Shown: positions 57,501 through 64,000 of the stretch, piece after piece | Position numbering within the stretch: position 1 is the first letter of the stretch | Layout of the letters: each line of letters opens with the position of its first letter | Assembly: GCA_008711295.1 (NCBI GenBank) | Contig: VUYV01000216.1 | Span: 1,111,802-1,175,801 of the forward strand | From: Anarhynchus alexandrinus | Lineage: Eukaryota > Chordata > Aves > Charadriiformes > Charadriidae | Reading direction: 5' to 3' | DNA: 64,000 nucleotides | The notes under the pieces: model-generated | What the model was told of the DNA's origin: nothing | Database searches by the model: none | Seen by the model: only the letters and a program-made list of their open reading frames with translations | Position numbers and translations under genes: made by a program

Positions 57501-60286
57501 AAGTGGCAGCAGGGTGCTCGGCCTGGATGGAAATTGAGGGTGCATCTATTGTAACATTTTAGCTGGAATCAGAAGTGCGCTTTTGAAGTGGGCTCCCCAG
57601 CATCCTCATGGCTGTGCTCTGTTTTGCGGTGGAGCGGTCTCACACCGCACAGTTTCCTTTCAGATGAAGCTGAACTGGAAGATGCAGTCCAGAAGGGGCC
57701 TTGGTGCTTCAGCTACTGATGGCTTCTCAGTTGACAGGAGCAGGCTGGAGCTGCTAGGAAGTAAAACCCTGGGCAGTGCATATGCTGTGGATGTCAGGCT
57801 CGTAGCACAACTGTTTCACTGTCTCTCTCTGCTACTCTTCCTTTAACCTGACCAAAAAGGAAAAATTCCGAATCTGTGATTCAATTTCTGTTAGATTTCT
57901 TGCTCGTAGCTCAGAAGGCTAAAATGAAATCCATCTTAATGCTATAGGAAGGCAGTTTGTATTTATTTATATAATGTTAGTCGTTTGCTGATATTTGAAA
58001 AGTACGAGGACTGAAGTTTTTAATGCTTTCTAGGAAGAACTGTCTTTATATGTAAATATATGTATGTATTTATACACATGCACACATTCTGCACATACAG
58101 ATATATATATATGCACAGTATCTTGCAGAGCAGAGTGCTATATCACATTACAAATGCCGTAAAAGAACGGACCATTAATATGGTCTTATTTGTAGCTTTT
58201 TGTTTTGCTTAAAATGTTTATTGCGTGCCAGTATACTGTATTAATTGCAAGGTCTTAGCCCTCATTTGCTCCATTAGGAGATCACAATTAATACAAAGTC
58301 TCAGTCCCCCACTAGCTTCTTGACTTCCAGAATAAAATAATATGCCTGATGTTGTAAGACAGTAAGAGCAAAATTTGGCAGCCTGTGTCTAGCTGGGGGC
58401 ACAGCGATCCACAGAGATTAAGAAAATCACCTTACACCTATGTACAGCTTGAATGATTGGTGTTAGAGAGTACCTAATCGTGTGATCTGCACTTAAAACA
58501 GCTCACTGCCTTAATTTTCAAAGGTACACTCAATAACTGTAAAAATAGTTGTTTATTTAGCTAGCTAAGTTTGAATAGAAAAGAGGCCTACTGTCAGCAC
58601 CTTTTTTAAAAAACATCGGTGTTATATTCTAGAGAGAGTGCACGTATGTCTCGTCTGTGCACCAAGTACGTATGCCGTTAAGGTTGCTAATGTTCACGGA
58701 GTATTTTACTACTGATCCATGAGAATGCTGGGCAGCTACAAATTATGAGGGGTCTGTGAGAGGTAGATATATACGTCCAATACAACTTCAGTCTTGCCAA
58801 ACTTACCTGCCGTGTAATGTTTATTCAACCACTGAAAAATGAGAAGCACTGTGCGAGCATTCCCCACTCTTAGGTCAGTGCCGTTAGCAGTGGGCTGGTA
58901 GGACAGGCTTGGAACAGGGGCGCCCAGAGCACGGGGAGGCTGCCCGTGGGGTTCTGCTTTGGGCCAAGCCATGGAAGAGCTTCTGCCCCTCCATCTGCAC
59001 CACTGAGCTTGCTTTCTGTAAATTCCTCTGGCTGGCTGGCTCCCCAAAACAGGACATCTGCAGGTGATCTTTGTTACCGTTGAACAAACGGCTTCTTGCA
59101 AACCGAGGCCATGTAGGATAATGCAGCTGAATACACAGTTGCTCTTGGTGGCCCAAAATGTTTCTGGTGAGGTTTTATGCAATATAGTTGGACGAGTAAA
59201 TCGAAGCGCTCGAGCAGCTAGACAATTTATGCCCTAAAATGTCTATAATTGCTTCTAAGAAGGGCCTCATGTTTCTGTCAACAATTGATTTTAAGCATTA
59301 TTTCTGTCTTGAAGAGAAATGAGCAGGCTCCACCTTTCTGCTGGAAAGAGGTCAGGAAAACAGACAACCACAGAAGACTTTGATTTTTAGTAAAAGTTAG
59401 GTGGCTCATTCAAGTACTCTTCAATTGTGTTGTGTTTTTTTTTTTTCAAAGAGTCAAGAGCCCGTAGCATTTCATTCTCTCACTTTCAACTCTCATGTGT
59501 TAACTGTGTTCTGGGTTTGCCAGAATATGAATAGTGGTGTTGTGCTGTTTCTAATTGATTCTCCTGTTTCTATTTGGGCTATTTTACATTTTGCAAGTAG
59601 GCAACTTTGGGAATGAAAGAAACATAAAGATCCCACTGAGTTTAATAAGAAGAGATTAAAACAGCATTTTAAATGTATCTCTCTTTTTCTCTATGTATCT
59701 GGTGCTTTGGTATGTTCATCAACCAGGCACTGTCATTTATAGTAACTGAAAAAGGGAGCCATCACCATCAAATTCTTTCTGAAGTTGCTGCATTCAGGAC
59801 TCCGAGCAACCTTAGACCGCACAGAATAAGCCTTTTCTTTCCTATAAGGTTGTCAGGGCAGCCCTGTCTTGGTCAACACCAGATATAGACTGATAACAGT
59901 CACTGTGCAGTTCAGTCTGAGTCATCTTGAGAGAAAAAAAAAAATCTGGGAGGCTTTTAGAGGTCTACAAAGATAGTGAAACCTTCACTCAACGTGCGAC
60001 TGCATCTCAGCTGGATGTCCTGTGACGAGCGAATCATTTGCTAAGGATTGCTGAATATTGCAGTTCTAAGCTGCATTCAGTCACCCAAATATTTCGAGTA
60101 TTAATTGTAATGAAAGGTATTCCGAGCTCCCAGAGCATTCATGTCAAAATCTGACAGGCTTGGGCTTGAGGACTGTGGCTTGCACCACAGCACCGAGGCG
60201 CACTCTATGGTAATCAGGTTGCTGTAGGAAGGTCATTAACAGACTTCATAAAGTCAATAGCGTTTCCTTTCTTTTCTCACTTTCAG
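57501..60286. other. Non-coding AT-rich unique sequence
   Basis: No gene is supported. AT-rich simple sequence lies at 58040-58113 (TATATG and ACACATGCACAC words). 58395-58450 carries GGGGGCACAG, then CACAGAGATTAAG, weakly like a minus-strand MIR. The 148-codon minus-strand frame at 58736-59182 covers a GC-rich spot (58900-59060) and shows no domain. Confidence 0.6.
58046..58113. repeat. TATATG/CACA-rich degenerate microsatellite
   Basis: Alternating purine-pyrimidine AT-rich sequence, including TATATGTATGTATT, ACACATGCACACA and ATATATATATATG, with interruptions. Confidence 0.65.
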
Positions 60287-60347
60287 GCAAGTTGTAGGAC
60301 AGCAATTCGCCTTTCTCTCTGTTATTTGGGGATGAGAGCGCACTGTG
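60287..60347 (+). other. Candidate 61-nt exon
   Basis: A strong pyrimidine-rich acceptor (TTTCCTTTCTTTTCTCACTT then TCAG) ends at 60286, and a donor (CTGTG then GTAAGG) begins at 60348. Of the three frames only the one starting at the first base is open, reading ASCRTAIRLSLCYLG and on to a one-base overhang. That is the phase in which the candidate exon at 33706 ends. I do not recognise the peptide. It may be a chance pair of splice-like sites or a non-coding exon. Confidence 0.3.
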
Positions 60348-63300
60348 GTAAGGAGAGATTCTGTTGTACAGGGGATTGTTTAGAGAAGGTGGCCTGATAC
60401 CACCTCACGGCAGGGCCAACCCTGACTTTCTTCTAGAACTTCGCTTCAGAGCGAGGTTACCTGCATAACAATAGTGAAAGTGGCTAAATGAGTAATTTTG
60501 AATCTCTGAAGAGTATTCTAGCAATTCACTTGCCCGAATATAAATGTTCATTCATGCATCCTCTGTGATTCAGTCACAGCAGGGCTCAGAAATTTGAGTA
60601 TTTAATAAATGCTTCTAGTATTTAAAGAACTATTTACCTCTGTCAAATTAGTATTCTACATTCATACACTACATTTTGGTGCTGTAAGAGCATTTTGGAG
60701 GCTAATAAGTGCTTTGAATTGTTGGTTTGATAAGAACTATGTGTTTACTCTTCAGAATTCGCAATGTGGTAAACACTCATTACAACAAAATGAGAAAAGA
60801 TCCTATTTGTGATTGAAGACTATTCTCATGAATGCAAGCAGACAGACCAAATTCATCCCTCACCTGGCTTTTTTTGCCAGAAGGGGAAAATTGGGCAAGA
60901 CAGAGTTTGACCTAGCAATAGTATGACAGATATATGCTGCCAGAATTCCTCTTGGTGATTGTTAACCCTGGGGTCTAATGCTCACCTTACCTATATTGAT
61001 GCCATTCATAGTTGCTCAAGTATGTAGATGGATGTAGAGAAGTGCTGAAGATCATAGATTATCCTTCGTTTCCATCCTGAATACCAGATTAAGCCTCTTT
61101 TACATACCTTGTCATTGAACAAAGAAGAAGTAAGCATCAGTCATAAAATCAGTAGTGGGAGGAATATTTCCCTTCCTTACCTCCCAGAAGTACAGACATC
61201 TCCTTGTGTCGTCAGAGATCTAAGCACAAGTTTTCTCCTTGTCCAGTTCAAGGACAGTTTGAGTCAGTGAACCACCTCTGAAATAAAGTCTTCATTGGCT
61301 CTAGGAGCTCCACATTACTTTATTTTTCTTCTGCATATTCTGCTAAATCAATTCAAATGCACTAATTTTAGATCATCTAAAACTGCATCTAAAAAGCAGT
61401 ATGTGCCAAGTTGTTATGATTGTGCAGACAATTTCTGAGAATAATTAAAATCAAACACAGGTGTTTCAAATGCTCCCCAAGAGCATTTGGTAACTGCTAA
61501 GATTTACTGAAATAATAAGAAATAAATCTTTTCATATCTGTATTTCTAACTCACTCTTGAAAAAGTCTCCACACAACGTAAAATAAAGCTATGTCAATAC
61601 AATGTCCATGGGAGACAGGCTACAATTATTATATACTCTTTTTTTCCTTGATAGCCTCCCCCCAAGCCTAGTCCCTGTGCAAACGTGCAAGAGAACATCC
61701 CTAACATGGTAAGCTTCAAGTGTAAATGGGGAATATGATAAGGCATTTCAGGCTTGTGTGTGCACCCAGCTGCTTATGGAGAGCCATATTAACCTCAACT
61801 TGTGCATACAGCAAGGAGACATCTCCAGGGGAAAGGAGAAATTTAACAGAGAAGGTGTTTGGCACAGAGGAAGGGAAGGGAAGCAAGGAGGGCAAAGCCT
61901 GGAAACAGGGAAAGATGTTGAGCTCCTTTATTTGTTTATTCACTTCCTTCCTTTCCGGGATATAGGTTTACATAAAATGGCCTGGTGCTGGGAGGAGCTG
62001 GAATGCAACTTGAAGCGCTGCTGAGGTAGCAGATATCCAGAAGCATTTACAATCTTCAGACTTCAGTGAGTCCTCTCACTGCATAGGATAGGTGTACAGG
62101 ACTTCTTTATCTGGTCAATGAAGCAACTGATTGTGTCAATAAAAATATTTTGGTCCATCTCTGTTAAGGTTCTCAACTTAATAATAGGTTTCTGGTTTAC
62201 TGCTTGATATTCTTTCATCTGTTATATAAATAAATAGTCAAGGAGAAAGCAAACTGTGACATCCTCTCTTACAAAGATAAATAAAGATCAATCTTTTCTG
62301 ACATTCTGCCTAATAATAAAGCAGCAAACAAGTCAGAGAAGGAAAGTAAACAGAAAATGTTTTTAAAAGAGAGAGAGAATGAGAAATAGCAAACAACTGG
62401 CTGGAAAGATATATGTTCCTCATGAAAACCAAAAAAATATTGGCTGAAACTGACAGCTCGAAGGTTGAAAGGTATTGAAAATATTTATTTTCTTGTGAAT
62501 TTCAACATATATTGTCCTAATTTTCACCCCCCTCTGTTTAGATGACTGCTTCTGAACCCAAAACTCCTCTCAGTATCAGAATTGTGAAATAAAGCAGATG
62601 AATTCGCAGATGAAGCTTTTTCTAAGTGAAAAAGGACTGAAAAAAAATTAGCAATATTTTCTCAAGTGATTTGAAATCGGCCTTTTTTTTCCTAGGCTTT
62701 GGTATATATCTTGATAAGTGTATGTTGAAATAGGATTTAAAATAACTTGTGAATATTACTTGATGAATTAAATTCCTATTCTGAAAAACTTTTTAAAATT
62801 TGAGAGAAAATGGATGTGTGATTTATAACTACATTTAGGTACTTTTGTGAATGCCTAATGAGAACTGATTTCATGGATCAGTTTGACCTTGGGAGAATTA
62901 AAATAATGTAGGTAATAATCTTTTATAAAAGCATTGCTCAGTAGATGTTGAAATTAATCCTGTCTGTATAGTACTCCTCATTCTCCTGTTTTTCTCTGTT
63001 AATATTCTCTTTCCTTTTGGTTGTAAATTGCTCATATTCTATGTACTCTCAGGCCATGTCCCTGCGATGAACTCGTTTTAAAAAAGTTAAGCAGTACGAT
63101 ACTGCATCATTAAAGCTATCACCCTTTTGAGCTAATCAGCTAATATCTTTAATCAGTAAAGGTACCACATTGCATAATGTGAATTGTGCAAACTAATCCC
63201 TCATGTGACAAGCAATGACGCATGTGCATAATTTTTGCTCACAAAAGTAAACATATGTGCATACTTAAGGGTTTTGAAAACCTGGCATTATGTCATGCAT

Positions 63301-64000
63301 TGTGTCTTGGGTTGAATTTCTGCAGATCTTAGAGGAGTTAGAGTACAGGAATCCATATGCAGGTTCAATGGCTATTCCTTTCACTGCGTAATTAAGGCAT
63401 TGCTAATTTCACTGAGCTTGGGAGAAGGACAGTGATATCCCACCCATAACAAAGAAGAAATTAAGATAACTTCTGTCATTTCTGGCTGCCAAAGTTCCTG
63501 TTGGAATGATCATTTTAATATTGATGAAATTTCATTGTATAATGGGGCTTTTAAAGCAGCGAGTATGGTTTTATTTAAAAAGAATATGAATTTTAATAAA
63601 TAAAATAGAAAGGGATGAATTCTGAAGAACTTTTCCCATCTCTTTCTGTCAGTCATTGTTATAGTGAGATACTGCTTTCTTTTCTTACAAAAAGTCCTTT
63701 CAACGTCATAAAATTCCAAAATGGAAAGATATTTTTTTGCCAATTTTAAAGTGAGAAAAGTCTGTTTTGAGAAGTCTATGAAAAATAAAACCTCATCATA
63801 TCATGAAAGATACTGGGTTGATCTCTTACAGGAGATCTTCCTAATTCTCAAAAGGGTGTTGAATGTCATTGAATTTGGAGATAAAAGGTAAAATAATGAT
63901 AAAAGAAAGTACTATTGACTCTATATAAACATCCTGACTACTTTGAACCAGAATTCAATGCAAATTTTTCTTGATCTTGATCTCTAAGTAAAATTGCACA
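60348..64000. other. Non-coding AT-rich unique sequence
   Basis: No gene is supported. Contents are a short GA repeat near 62370-62382, AT-rich tracts, and open frames of at most 88 codons with no domain. The G- and A-rich part at 61820-61915 opens two frames by composition. 63300-63430 contains ordinary unique sequence with a weak trace of the palindrome-family phrasing. The end of the window lies in unremarkable sequence. Confidence 0.65.

Noticed and set aside
58395..58450. Possible minus-strand MIR fragment (GGCACAG, CACAGAGATTAAG)
   Set aside because: The words match but the spacing is wrong and the continuation is missing.
58736..59182. 148-codon minus-strand open frame
   Set aside because: It owes its length to a GC-rich spot at 58900-59060, shares it with an overlapping frame, and resembles no family.
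1..64000. CRISPR arrays, operons, bacterial promoters, tRNA and rRNA genes
   Set aside because: None is visible: no regularly spaced repeats, no dense gene order, no cloverleaf or rRNA-like sequence. The DNA is vertebrate, not prokaryotic.
1..64000. Endogenous retrovirus
   Set aside because: I found no paired LTRs, primer-binding site or retroviral protein motif on either strand.

Overview
The window looks like low-GC, non-coding DNA from a vertebrate, most likely a bird. The best evidence is a short, 5'-truncated CR1 retrotransposon tail at 48834-48889. Its terminal ATTCTATG-type octamer and adjoining 3'-UTR are the form typical of avian CR1. Much older LINE and SINE relics (CR1/L3-like, L2-like, MIR-like) support an amniote, and their low density fits a bird better than a mammal. 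A crocodilian or turtle cannot be fully excluded.

I find no complete protein-coding gene, rRNA, tRNA, CRISPR array or intact mobile element. The longest open frames (160, 148, 145, 144 codons) are of a length expected by chance in 64 kb of AT-rich DNA. They match no family I recognise, so I do not call them genes. The window is best read as a gene desert or the inside of very large introns.

Layout. 1-10 kb: AT-rich unique sequence with one small CpG-dense patch (about 5400-5620). 10.45-11.0 kb: a GC-rich block that looks like a decayed interspersed repeat. 14.28 kb: the best exon candidate, 55 nt with good splice signals on both sides. 22.4 kb: MIR-like SINE on the minus strand. 30.95 kb: a single N between two exact 19-bp copies, an assembly-join scar. 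33.7 kb: a weak 37-nt exon candidate in a GC-rich stretch, followed at 34.15-34.32 kb by a plus-strand MIR-like SINE. 42.4 kb: remnant of a CR1/L3-type endonuclease domain. 37-53.5 kb: a scatter of imperfect palindromes built around a CATTGACTTCAATGG-like core. 48.8 kb: the avian CR1 tail. 51.0-51.4 kb: L2-like reverse-transcriptase C-terminus still open for 81 codons. 52.9-53.2 kb: a TAAT-rich stretch that looks like a conserved non-coding element. 56.7-57.5 kb: an old CR1/L3 reverse-transcriptase relic. 60.29 kb: a third exon candidate.

The three plus-strand exon candidates (14.28, 33.71 and 60.29 kb) happen to join in one open frame. That is the only hint of a gene crossing the window, and it could be chance. 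No coordinated gene system is visible, and I saw no sign of a new molecular system. The points most worth checking are the exon chain, the palindrome family, the TAAT-rich block and the assembly scar.
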